The position numbers were made by a program, and so were the translations under genes. 64,000 nucleotides of DNA from CAYXLI01 sp964464925 (GTDB taxonomy: Bacteria > Acidobacteriota > Terriglobia > Bryobacterales > Bryobacteraceae). The notes beneath the pieces are model-generated. The model did no database searches, had not been told where the DNA came from, and worked only from the letters and a program-made list of their open reading frames with translations. Shown here piece after piece: positions 15,903 through 23,684 of the stretch (the stretch's first letter is position 1; the number at the start of each line of letters is the position of its first letter). The DNA is taken from contig CAYXLI010000001.1 of the NCBI GenBank assembly GCA_964464925.1, positions 248,001 to 312,000 of the forward strand, written 5' to 3'.

Positions 15903-17405
15903 ATGAATCGAATATTAGTTGCATGCGTTTTTGCGGGGATCAGTATTCCGGTGTCCGGACAGGCTCCGCTGCCTGCGCCTGCTCCTTCACCCGCGCCCGC
16001 GGCTGCTCCGCTGCCTCCTCGGCCGCCTGCCGGCTTTGACTATGCCGACGTAGACGTGGACGTCGATATGGTTCGATCGAAGATCGAGACCACGGTTCGT
16101 CCAGCTCTGGATTCCATGCGCGGCGAGATGGACAGGGTGCGATACGGATTAGAGACGATGCGCAACGATTTTGCATTCAAATTCGAACCAATGCCGTTCT
16201 TTGCGCAGTCGGTCAAACCGGTCCCTCCTGCTCCTCCCGCGCCTCCGGAAGCGGTGCGCTGGGTGGCCAAAGGCATCCGTTCCAGAGACAGCGAAGAACG
16301 CATGTACCGACGAGGCTCTGAATTCTTGGACCGGCGCGAATGGGAGAAGGCCGTGGAGGCTTTCGATGCGGTGACGGAGTACAAGGGTACCAAGGCGGAC
16401 GGCGCGCTCTACTGGAAGGCTTACGCCTTTGCGAAACTCGGCAAACGTGACCAGGCGTTGGCGGCTCTCGGCGAGTTGCAGAAGAGCTATGCCTCCAGCC
16501 GTTGGGTAAATGATGCGAAGGCTCTGGAAGTGGAAGTGAAGCAGGCGAACGGGCAGCCATTAAGTCCGGAAACAGAGGACGATGAAGATCTGAAGCTCCT
16601 CGCAATCAACAGCCTGATTGCATCCGATCCTGAGCGTGCGATCCCGCTACTGGAGAAGATCCTGCAGAGCCGGAATGCCCCCAAGCTGAAGGAGCGAGCT
16701 CTGTTCGTCCTGGCGCAATCGAAGAACCCGAAGGCGCAGGAGATTGTGGTGCGCTACGCAAAGGGAAGCGGCAATCCTGATCTGCAGGTACGTGCCGTGG
16801 AATATCTCGGCATCTATGGTGGAAAGGACAATGCGCAGACGCTGGCCGAAGTCTACACCAGCAGCAGCGATGCGAGTTTGAAGAGAAGTGTCCTGCACAG
16901 CTTCTATCGCGCAAAGGATAAAGACCGATTGCTGACGGCCGCACGCAGTGAGCAGAATCAGAATCTCAAGGCGGAAGCGATTCGACTGTTGGGCAACATT
17001 GGCAGCATCGCAGAAGTGAGCCAGTTTTATACACCCGATGCATCTGCCGAGGTAAAGAGTGCGGTATTAGATTCCCTCTACTCGGCGAACGCGGCCGACC
17101 GGATGATTGAGCTTGCAAAGAACGAGAAAGATGCACGCGTACGTTCGGAAGTTATTCATCGTTTAGGCGCCATGCGGCGTACAAAAACTTCGGACGCTCT
17201 GGTTCAGATGTACGGCGCCGACACCGACCGCGATTCCAAGCGGGCCATCATGCAGGCTCTGTATTCACAAGGCAGCGCGAAGGAACTGGTCGATGTTGCG
17301 AAAAAGGAAGCGGATCCCGAACTGCGGAGGCAGGCGGTGCGGATGCTTTCCAATATGAAATCCAAAGAAGCCTCGGACTTCCTGGCGGAGTTGTTGAACA
17401 AATGA
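15903..17405 (+). CDS. Exported HEAT-repeat protein, Pro/Ala-rich N-terminus
   Basis: 500 residues from the ATG at 15903, which has a GGGAGAG ribosome site about 10 bases before it. A signal peptide (VACVFAGISIPVSGQ) leads into a Pro/Ala linker, then an acidic patch VDVDVDM, a TPR-like helical pair (about 140-215, with ALYWKAYAFAKLGKRDQAL) and about eight HEAT-like helical repeats to the C-terminus (for example KERALFVLAQSKNPKAQEI, LKAEAIRLLGNIGS). Such arrays are protein-binding scaffolds. Its place after sigma and anti-sigma genes suggests a periplasmic partner or target of that pathway. Confidence 0.8.
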   Translation: MNRILVACVFAGISIPVSGQAPLPAPAPSPAPAAAPLPPRPPAGFDYADVDVDVDMVRSKIETTVRPALDSMRGEMDRVRYGLETMRNDFAFKFEPMPFFAQSVKPVPPAPPAPPEAVRWVAKGIRSRDSEERMYRRGSEFLDRREWEKAVEAFDAVTEYKGTKADGALYWKAYAFAKLGKRDQALAALGELQKSYASSRWVNDAKALEVEVKQANGQPLSPETEDDEDLKLLAINSLIASDPERAIPLLEKILQSRNAPKLKERALFVLAQSKNPKAQEIVVRYAKGSGNPDLQVRAVEYLGIYGGKDNAQTLAEVYTSSSDASLKRSVLHSFYRAKDKDRLLTAARSEQNQNLKAEAIRLLGNIGSIAEVSQFYTPDASAEVKSAVLDSLYSANAADRMIELAKNEKDARVRSEVIHRLGAMRRTKTSDALVQMYGADTDRDSKRAIMQALYSQGSAKELVDVAKKEADPELRRQAVRMLSNMKSKEASDFLAELLNK

Positions 17406-18343
17406 AAACGATTCTGAGCATTCTGATTTGCGCATCCGTCGCCGCGGCCCAGCCCCACATTGTGAATGGAAAGGTTGCAACCGGGCAGGGAACGGTTGCG
17501 GCGTTTGCGGCGAACCAAACGGAACCTGCATGGATCGGCTATGCAGTACCTGCCGTGCGCGGCGTGGGCCGGTCCTGCTGCTGGTACAACACTGACAGCT
17601 CTTCTTACAACGGATGCCTTTTGGAACCGCGAGACCTGCCGAAGGATCAGATGCCCGTGTCGAAGGTGGGGCCACTTGCGCTCGAGAGCCCGAAAGAAGT
17701 GTACGTACTATTTCGCGTCGAGAACAAGCGGCTGATGCGCGTCCGGACCTTTGCTCCAGACTGCGAACTGGATGCGGGCGGACTGACACTCACGTGGCTG
17801 CCTGGCGTGAATGCCGGCGAGAGTGTGCGCGCGCTGGAGGCACTTTTACACGACACGTCGCTCGATACAGCGCGTGAGCGGGAAAGGTTGCGGGCAGGAG
17901 CGCTGGAAGCGATTGCGCTGACGGCGGATCCGGCGGCGCAGGCGTTGCTGGAGAAGATGGCAGCCGATCCGAACGAAGCCATGCGCCGCAGGGCTCTTGC
18001 CGGACTCAGCCGCCGTCCCGAGTCAATGCCGTTTTTGTCAAACCTGGCTCGCACCGACAAGAACCCGCGTACCCGGGGTGAGGTGCTGGTGGTCCTGGCT
18101 GACTTCGCGGGCGTGAAAGCCATTCCGCTGATTCAATCCGCACTGGCCAGTGATACCGACCGTGAGGTGCAGCAGCAGGCCGTGCGGGCTCTCGGCCGGC
18201 TGCCTCGGGAGGAGGGCGTGCCGCTGTTGATTCAAACCGCCAAGAGCCAGACGAATCCGGAAGCGCGGAAGGAAGCGATTCGCCAACTCGGCCGGATCAA
18301 GGATGCCCGGGCAACGGCTTTTTTCGAGGATGTGCTGAAGTAG
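17402..18343 (+). CDS. Exported HEAT-repeat protein, second
   Basis: 313 residues overlapping the previous gene by 4 bases (ATGA). A signal peptide (ILICASVAAAQ) precedes a domain of about 130 residues with a Cys-Cys-Trp motif (GRSCCWYNTD) and further Cys residues (YNGCLLEP, PDCELDAG), which may form disulfides. The C-terminal half (about 155-313) is HEAT-like (AMRRRALAGLSRRPESM, VQQQAVRALGRLPRE, ARKEAIRQLGRIKDA). It is probably the partner of the preceding HEAT protein. The last 47 bases overlap the convergent alkyltransferase-like gene. Confidence 0.8.
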   Translation: MKTILSILICASVAAAQPHIVNGKVATGQGTVAAFAANQTEPAWIGYAVPAVRGVGRSCCWYNTDSSSYNGCLLEPRDLPKDQMPVSKVGPLALESPKEVYVLFRVENKRLMRVRTFAPDCELDAGGLTLTWLPGVNAGESVRALEALLHDTSLDTARERERLRAGALEAIALTADPAAQALLEKMAADPNEAMRRRALAGLSRRPESMPFLSNLARTDKNPRTRGEVLVVLADFAGVKAIPLIQSALASDTDREVQQQAVRALGRLPREEGVPLLIQTAKSQTNPEARKEAIRQLGRIKDARATAFFEDVLK

Positions 18344-18692
18344 GCTGTTCTTTTTTTCGGGATTTTCCGCGCTTCCGGCCCGGTGTCGTCTTATCTGCCT
18401 TCGGATCGGCTCCGTTCCACTGATGCAGATCCATCCTGACGCGATCGCCGCGGAACTCCACACCCTCGCTCCGCAGTCTCATCCGCTGTTCGAATCCCGC
18501 CTCACCAGGCAGGCGGATCCGGCCGCCTGCCCCAAGTACTCGATGCCACGGCAGTGATCCTCCCGCATTGTGGAGAGCCCAAACTACCTGCCTTGCCGCC
18601 CCGGGGAAGCCTGCCGCCGCAGCGACATCTCCGTAGGTAGCGACCTTCCCTTCCGGAATCTTTCGAACTGTCCTACGAATCTCGTCGAGCAT
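18297..18692 (-). CDS. Alkyltransferase-like (ATL) DNA repair protein
   Basis: 131 residues related to the DNA-binding domain of O6-alkylguanine alkyltransferase. The winged-helix part is clear (IRRTVRKIPEGKVATYGDVA, AARQVVWALHNAGG), but the catalytic PCHRV box reads PWHRV (residues 48-52), with Trp in place of the acceptor Cys. That is the mark of ATL proteins, which bind O6-alkylguanine without removing the alkyl group and hand the lesion to nucleotide excision repair. An unusual Lys/Arg/Pro-rich tail of about 35 residues follows the domain and overlaps the HEAT gene on the other strand. Confidence 0.9.
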   Translation of the reverse strand: MLDEIRRTVRKIPEGKVATYGDVAAAAGFPGAARQVVWALHNAGGSLPWHRVLGAGGRIRLPGEAGFEQRMRLRSEGVEFRGDRVRMDLHQWNGADPKADKTTPGRKRGKSRKKEQPTSAHPRKKPLPGHP

Positions 18693-18694
18693 AG

Positions 18695-18730
18695 AAATGA
18701 AAAGAGCGTACGGCGCGGGACCGTACGCTC
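18695..18730 (-). terminator. Rho-independent terminator after the TPR gene
   Basis: A perfect 10-base stem, GAGCGTACGG (18704-18713) and CCGTACGCTC (18721-18730), has a 7-base loop. On the minus strand it is followed by TTTTCATTTC. It lies between the end of the TPR gene and the start of the ATL gene, so it should stop transcription of the former before the latter. Confidence 0.8.
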
Positions 18731-18758
18731 TCCAGTTTGAACTGCAGCGGAAGAATTA

Positions 18759-20147
18759 CTACTTCTTCTTGCGGGCGCCACCTGCCGGGCGCGGACGAGC
18801 GGCAGGAGCAGCTGCTGGCCAGCCTTTAATATTTGCCTTCTCGACTTCCATCGTGAGCATCAACGGGCTAGCGGTGAAGCTCTTCGGTACTGCGCCGGTG
18901 AAGTGAATCAGCGTGCCGGGCTCAGCCTTGCCCGCCATCGTCCCTTCCACCAGCTTCAAGGTGACTTCACCGGTTGTGTCATCCGACATCGCCAGAACAA
19001 TCGTGTTCGGGCGCGCGGCGGGCGACGCAGAGACCACCTTGCCCTTCAATTCGGGCAGCGCAGCGTCCTTCAGCGTACCGTTGAAGTACTGGTCGGCATT
19101 CGGGCCCGCGAGTTCGGCTTTGATGCGCTTCCACAGAACACCTGCCGGATCGGCTGCCGCTTCGGCGTTTTCCTTGTCCGCCTGTTCCTTCGCGACGTCC
19201 TTCACGCTACGGAGCTTGAAATCCGGCGGAGGAGTCGGATTCGCCTTCGCCATCGCCTTCAACTGATCCAGGCCCTCTGTGCTTCCGTGATAGCCTTTGT
19301 AGGCGCGCGTCAGGAAGTCGTCGATCTGCTTGCGGCCTGCCGGCGCCAGAGCGCCCGGACCGTCATACTGAACGGCGCGAGCGTAATAGAAAAGCCCTTC
19401 GGGAATCTTTGCTTCGTCCTTCGTGCCGTAAAGTGTCTGGCCGAGCCAATACAACACTTCACCCTGGTTCGGATCCGCTGCCAGGGACTGTTTAAATTCA
19501 CTGACGGCCGGATCCGCATTCTTGCGGACCATGGAAACCCAGCCGAGACCCTTGTGAGCAACGGCGGCCATTCCGGTCTTTGCTTTCGCCCATGCGGCGG
19601 CGTCCGTATTGGCCGGCTTCTTCGCGTCCGAGAACGTCTCGTCCATATTCGCGAGCATGCCCTGCGCGGCCTTCTCACCCCGGTCCAGATTGGCGGGGCT
19701 GTTATCGCCCGACGACCCGGCGGCGAGTGACAACGTTGTGAGCCAGTACAGCGCGGTCATGTCTTTCGGATCCATGGCGAGAATCTTGTTCGCCGAATCG
19801 ATCATCTCCGCGGGCTTGTTCAGTTGCTGATACGTTGTCAGGTAGAACAGAAGCCGTTCTTTCTTGAAGTCCGTATCGGCGTATTTCTGTGTCCACTGAT
19901 TCAGTAGGTCCAAGCGCTTCTGCGGATTTTGCTCCGTGGTCACTGCTTGGAAGAGGTCGTACTCCCCTTTGTCTTTGACCTGTTTACCGCCCGGTGCGGG
20001 TGCTGCCTGACCGGCTTGCCCTGCGGGTTGCTGCGTCGGACCGGCTTGCCCTGCGGGCTGCTGTGCCGCAGCCGTGGACAACAAGGTCGTGGACAATACC
20101 GCAGAGAGCGTCACCACTCCCAAGTACTTTGAAAATCTAACCAGCAC
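18759..20147 (-). CDS. Exported TPR-like protein of unknown function
   Basis: 462 residues from the GTG at 20147, chosen because AGGGAGG lies just before it and the product then starts with a clean signal peptide (VVTLSAVLSTTLLSTAAAQ); the frame is open to 20261. A Gln/Pro/Gly-rich linker with the repeated QPAGQAG unit precedes a helical TPR-like region (about 60-310, with FYLTTYQQLNKPAEMIDSANKIL and EFKQSLAADPNQGEVLYWLGQTLYG). The C-terminal 110 residues are beta-rich and end in Pro/Arg/Lys. It may be a scaffold in the cell envelope; I know no function. Confidence 0.75.
   Translation of the reverse strand: MLVRFSKYLGVVTLSAVLSTTLLSTAAAQQPAGQAGPTQQPAGQAGQAAPAPGGKQVKDKGEYDLFQAVTTEQNPQKRLDLLNQWTQKYADTDFKKERLLFYLTTYQQLNKPAEMIDSANKILAMDPKDMTALYWLTTLSLAAGSSGDNSPANLDRGEKAAQGMLANMDETFSDAKKPANTDAAAWAKAKTGMAAVAHKGLGWVSMVRKNADPAVSEFKQSLAADPNQGEVLYWLGQTLYGTKDEAKIPEGLFYYARAVQYDGPGALAPAGRKQIDDFLTRAYKGYHGSTEGLDQLKAMAKANPTPPPDFKLRSVKDVAKEQADKENAEAAADPAGVLWKRIKAELAGPNADQYFNGTLKDAALPELKGKVVSASPAARPNTIVLAMSDDTTGEVTLKLVEGTMAGKAEPGTLIHFTGAVPKSFTASPLMLTMEVEKANIKGWPAAAPAARPRPAGGARKKK
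20009..20062. repeat. Two tandem 30-base units coding for QPAGQAG
   Basis: GACCGGCTTGCCCTGCGGG occurs at 20009 and again at 20039, a 30-base period, inside the linker of the TPR gene. It encodes a repeated Gln-Pro-Ala-Gly-Gln-Ala-Gly unit and could vary in copy number by slippage. Confidence 0.6.
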
Positions 20148-20342
20148 TCCTGGCCTCCCTCGAATTGAATGAAACCTGTCATGAGCGAACCTTACGAATG
20201 CTTTGTTCTGTAAGGTCCTGTAATTGCGGAGTATAGCGGAATCAACTATATGCCGCAACACTATCGTTAGTATAGATGCACGCCGCGTTCATCTTGTTCC
20301 CAACCGTGCTTCCCGCGAGCACAGGCCCCTGCAACGCCCTGT

Positions 20343-20350
20343 GCTATGCT
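20343..20350 (+). promoter_or_regulatory. Candidate extended -10 promoter of the symporter gene
   Basis: TGCTATGCT reads as an extended -10 element (TG-n-TATGCT) ending 12 bases before the ATG at 20362, which would give a very short leader. No good -35 is visible, as is common with extended -10 promoters. Confidence 0.4.
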
Positions 20351-20361
20351 TCCACTTTCTC

Positions 20362-21819
20362 ATGCGCTATGTGGACCTTGCGGTCATTCTGCTCTATTTG
20401 GTGGGAATCACGTGGTTCGGTTCCCGATTCCGTAGTTCACAGCGAAGCCTGAAAGATTACTTCCTGGGAGGGCGGAATGCGCCCTGGTGGGCTATTGGTT
20501 TTTCCATCGTCTCCGCGGAGACCAGCACGCTTACCGTAATCGGTACTCCGGCTCTTGCATTCAATGGGAACTTCGGATTCCTGCAGGTAATTCTGGGTTA
20601 CCTGCTGGCGCGCATCATCATCTCCGTGCTTTTCCTGCCGCACTACTTCCGCGGTGAAATGTTTACCGCGTATGAGCTGATGCAGCGGCGGTTTGGGCAT
20701 CGTATTCGCAAACTGACCGCGGGAACTTTTCTCGTTCTGCGCGCGCTGGCAGAAGGCGTTCGTGTTTTCGCCATCTCGATCGTGATTTCCATCATTCTTG
20801 GGACGGGAGAGGTTGGCTCCATCGTTCTCATCGTTTGCCTCACGTTGTTCTACACGTTCGAGGGCGGGATGACGGCAGTCATATGGACCGACGTAGTGCA
20901 AATGTTTCTGTACGTTGCAGGGGCAATCCTAAGTTTCTTTGTGATTCTGGGGAAAATCCCTGGTGGGTGGGCGCACGTTTCCAGCACGATCGGCGCACTG
21001 GGAAAGTTCCAGGTATTCGATTTTCGTTTCGAGCCGACAGCGGAATTTTTCTCCCGGAATTACAGTTTCTGGGCAGGATTGATCGGTGGAGCGTTTTTGA
21101 CAACAGCCAGCCACGGCACGGAACAGTTGATGGTGCAGCGCCTGCTGGCCGCTAAAACGGAGCGTGAAAGCCGGCTTGCCCTGTTCGGAAGTTGGGTCGT
21201 GATCTTCTTCCAGTTCACGTTGTTTCTGGTAATCGGCGCAACACTATTCGTCTATTACTCCGACAGAAATCTTCCAGCGCCGCATCCTTCCGATCGCATA
21301 TACCCGCAGTTCATCTGGAACAACCTTCCTCCGGGGATCGCCGGTCTAGTGGTCGCTGCGATTCTGGCGGCAGCCATGTCCAATTTGAGCGCGGCGTTGA
21401 ATTCGCTCGCTTCCACTACGGTGATGGACTTTTACCGGCCGCTTTCGCCGGGCAAATCCGAGAAGACGTATCTGCGTATCGCGAAGTTCGCCACCATCGC
21501 CTGGGGTGCACTCCTTTTTCTGATCGGCCTGATTGCGCGCAATTGGGGATCCGTTCTGGAAGCAGGTCTTTCCATCGCGTCTATTCTCTACGGCGGGTTG
21601 CTAGGGGTCTTCCTGCTTGGGCTCTTGACGCGGCGTGTGGGAGAAGCCGCGGCAATGGTCGGCATGGTCGCCGGCCTCTTCACAATGTTTTATGTCAAGC
21701 TCTTCACGCATATCGCCTTCACTTGGTACGTACTGATCGGTACCAGCGTCACGATGGCGGTGGGGCTTGCCGCATCGCTACTGATCACGAATGGTAAGGA
21801 GAACGGACTGAATGGCTGA
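20362..21819 (+). CDS. Sodium:solute symporter (SSS) family transporter
   Basis: 485 residues from the ATG at 20362, chosen because it opens directly on the first membrane helix (YVDLAVILLYLVGI); the frame is open to 20224. About 13 hydrophobic helices follow, with the family segments KDYFLGGRNAPWWAIGFSIVSAETS near the start and AAILAAAMSNLSAALNSLAS in the middle. These carriers use the sodium gradient to import sugars, amino acids or related solutes. The next gene, an amino acid permease, overlaps by 8 bases, so the two are likely an uptake operon. The substrate cannot be assigned. Confidence 0.88.
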   Translation: MRYVDLAVILLYLVGITWFGSRFRSSQRSLKDYFLGGRNAPWWAIGFSIVSAETSTLTVIGTPALAFNGNFGFLQVILGYLLARIIISVLFLPHYFRGEMFTAYELMQRRFGHRIRKLTAGTFLVLRALAEGVRVFAISIVISIILGTGEVGSIVLIVCLTLFYTFEGGMTAVIWTDVVQMFLYVAGAILSFFVILGKIPGGWAHVSSTIGALGKFQVFDFRFEPTAEFFSRNYSFWAGLIGGAFLTTASHGTEQLMVQRLLAAKTERESRLALFGSWVVIFFQFTLFLVIGATLFVYYSDRNLPAPHPSDRIYPQFIWNNLPPGIAGLVVAAILAAAMSNLSAALNSLASTTVMDFYRPLSPGKSEKTYLRIAKFATIAWGALLFLIGLIARNWGSVLEAGLSIASILYGGLLGVFLLGLLTRRVGEAAAMVGMVAGLFTMFYVKLFTHIAFTWYVLIGTSVTMAVGLAASLLITNGKENGLNG

Positions 21820-23188
21820 GCAAGCGCCGCAACTACGCAGAGACCTTGGCCTTTGGGCCGCCGTAGCCATCGTTATCGGCACTGTCATCGGGAGCGGAAT
21901 CTTTCTGGTTCCGAAATCAATGGTGGCTAGGGTTGGTTCCCCGGGAATGGTATTCGCTGTTTGGGTTTTCGGCGGGATCCTCACCCTATTCGGAGCCTTG
22001 ACCTATGCCGAGCTGGCATCCATGTTACCGGAAGCCGGAGGAGAGTACGTTTACCTGCGAGAGGCATACGGACCCTTCTTCGGCTTCATTTATGGGTGGA
22101 CCCAGACGTGGGTAGCCAAGTCAGCCTCGGTCGCGACTCTGGCCACGGCGTTCTTTTATTACTTCGCCAATTTCGTGCCGCAACTAGATACGGTATTTTA
22201 CTCGGCTGCGATCCCGATCGGGCCGAATGGAGGACCGTTCGAGATTCGGTATGGGCAGTTGCTGTCGATGTTAGTAATTCTGCTGCTCGGATTCATGAAC
22301 TACTTCGGCGTGAAGCTTGGGGGACAGGTGCAGATAGCGATCACAGTGCTGAAGGTCGCGTTGATCGTGGGAATTATCATCATAGGCCTTGCTTTTTCGA
22401 ACGGAACGGTTTCGAACTATAGCACTACGGTTCCGGCCCCGGGCGGGTTTACAGGTTTTTTTGCGGCATTGGTTGGCGCGCTCTGGGCTTACGACGGATG
22501 GAACAACGTCGGGATGGTCGCCTCCGAGGTAAAGAATCCTCAGCGGAACCTGCCGGTTGCGTTGATCGGCGGCACATTAGCAGTCATCGCGATCTATCTT
22601 TTGACGAACCTGGCCTATTTCTTTGTGTTGTCCGCCTCCGATGTTGCACAGACCGATCGCGTAGCAGCGGAGATGATGAGGCGGATCCTGGGTTCCCCGG
22701 GAGCGGGAGCCGTGAGCCTGGCGGCAATGATCTCTATTCTAGCTGCGCTGAACGGATCGATTCTGTCCGGCTCGCGAGTGCCATACGCACTGGCGCGCGA
22801 TGGATATTTCTTTCGGAATGTAGCCAACGTGCATCCCGTCCACCGCACGCCGGCGGTTTCGATTGTCCTGTTGAGTATCTGGTCAGCCGTTTTGGTGCTG
22901 AGCGGGAGATACGAGCAACTATATACGCTCGTTATCTTTCCGAGCTGGATTCTGTATGCGATGGCAGCCGCGTCCGTTCTGGTGCTGCGGCGCACGCGGC
23001 CGGATTTGCCACGTCCGTACAAAGTACTGGGTTATCCTGCCGTCCCAATACTGTTCGTGCTAGTAGCAGTGACCCTCCTGGTGCAGACTTTGCTCGATTC
23101 TCCGCGCGAATCGCTACTCGGATTAACTTTTATTGCCGCAGGACTCCCCTTCTATTTTTACTGGAAGCGCGAAAAATCAATAGGATAA
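21812..23188 (+). CDS. APC-family amino acid permease
   Basis: 458 residues with about 12 membrane helices. The first helix has the substrate-binding GSGIF motif (IVIGTVIGSGIFLVPKSM), and helix 6 has the segment FAALVGALWAYDGWNNVG, as in L-type amino acid exchangers (LAT-like). SRVPYALARDGYFF and the C-terminal RRTRPDLPRPYKVLGYP are also typical of that subfamily. It probably exchanges or imports neutral amino acids. Translation is coupled to the symporter gene before it. Confidence 0.88.
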   Translation: MAEQAPQLRRDLGLWAAVAIVIGTVIGSGIFLVPKSMVARVGSPGMVFAVWVFGGILTLFGALTYAELASMLPEAGGEYVYLREAYGPFFGFIYGWTQTWVAKSASVATLATAFFYYFANFVPQLDTVFYSAAIPIGPNGGPFEIRYGQLLSMLVILLLGFMNYFGVKLGGQVQIAITVLKVALIVGIIIIGLAFSNGTVSNYSTTVPAPGGFTGFFAALVGALWAYDGWNNVGMVASEVKNPQRNLPVALIGGTLAVIAIYLLTNLAYFFVLSASDVAQTDRVAAEMMRRILGSPGAGAVSLAAMISILAALNGSILSGSRVPYALARDGYFFRNVANVHPVHRTPAVSIVLLSIWSAVLVLSGRYEQLYTLVIFPSWILYAMAAASVLVLRRTRPDLPRPYKVLGYPAVPILFVLVAVTLLVQTLLDSPRESLLGLTFIAAGLPFYFYWKREKSIG

Positions 23189-23250
23189 GAGCAAAGTAGC
23201 CGAATCGCGTTGATCGTTCTAGACGGCTACCCTGAAGAAGAAAATTACGT

Positions 23251-23272
23251 TTTGTTCTGTTTTCAGAACAAA
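23251..23272. promoter_or_regulatory. Inverted repeat, first TGTTCT-N6-AGAACA site
   Basis: TTTGTTCTG (23251-23259) and CAGAACAAA (23264-23272) form a perfect 9-base inverted repeat around TTTT. The core is TGTTCT-N6-AGAACA at 23253-23270. It lies 62 bases after the permease stop and upstream of the AT-hook gene. It could be half of a paired operator, or a hairpin. There is no T-tract after it on the plus strand, so it is a poor terminator. Confidence 0.5.
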
Positions 23273-23336
23273 GCCCTTGAAATCGGGAGCTGGATGGGTT
23301 ACAAATGCAAGTACGGACATTCTGGCACGGTGCTCC

Positions 23337-23354
23337 TGTTCTCTTTGCAGAACA
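23337..23354. promoter_or_regulatory. Inverted repeat, second TGTTCT-N6-AGAACA site
   Basis: TGTTCT (23337-23342), six bases, then AGAACA (23349-23354): the same half-sites and spacing as the site 84 bases upstream. It lies 51 bases before the AT-hook start codon. Matched spacing of about eight helical turns suits cooperative binding by a dimeric regulator. No regulator is assigned. Confidence 0.5.
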
Positions 23355-23405
23355 TGAAGCCGGGAGGGCCGTAAATATCTTGGGAGAGAGAGCACAGAAT
23401 CAACG

Positions 23406-23612
23406 ATGGACCTCACGAAAATGCTGGCGGAACTCCGCCAGGAACGGGTGGCGATCGAAGAAGCGATTATTAGTCTCGAGCGCCTCGCCAGAGGAAGAGG
23501 CAAGCGGAGAGGCCGCCCTCCGCTGTGGCTGACGCAGACAGAACCGGTGAAGCGTCGCGGACGCCCTCCGGGAAGCAAGAACAAACCGAAGGATCCTACT
23601 ACCGCTGCTTAG
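23406..23612 (+). CDS. Small AT-hook DNA-binding protein
   Basis: 68 residues. The N-terminal half is a charged helix (MDLTKMLAELRQERVAIEEA, residues 1-20). The C-terminal half has two AT-hook cores, RRGRPP at about 34-39 and again at about 50-55, separated by a short linker and followed by GSKNKPKD. AT-hooks insert into the minor groove of AT-rich DNA. Small proteins of this shape are probably nucleoid-associated or regulatory. It stands alone, with an unusual upstream region that holds two matched inverted repeats, and is followed by a terminator. Confidence 0.8.
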   Translation: MDLTKMLAELRQERVAIEEAIISLERLARGRGKRRGRPPLWLTQTEPVKRRGRPPGSKNKPKDPTTAA

Positions 23613-23646
23613 AGCATCGAGTCCAGTCTAAGAACGTGTAGGGGAA

Positions 23647-23680
23647 GGGAAGCGGACTTTTCAGTTCCGCTCCCCTTTCT
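23647..23680 (+). terminator. Rho-independent terminator after the AT-hook gene
   Basis: GGGAAGCGGA (23647-23656) pairs with TCCGCTCCCC (23666-23675) with one mismatch and a 9-base loop, followed by TTTCTT. It lies between the AT-hook stop and the stop of the convergent muramidase fusion gene. Confidence 0.7.
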
Positions 23681-23684
23681 TACA

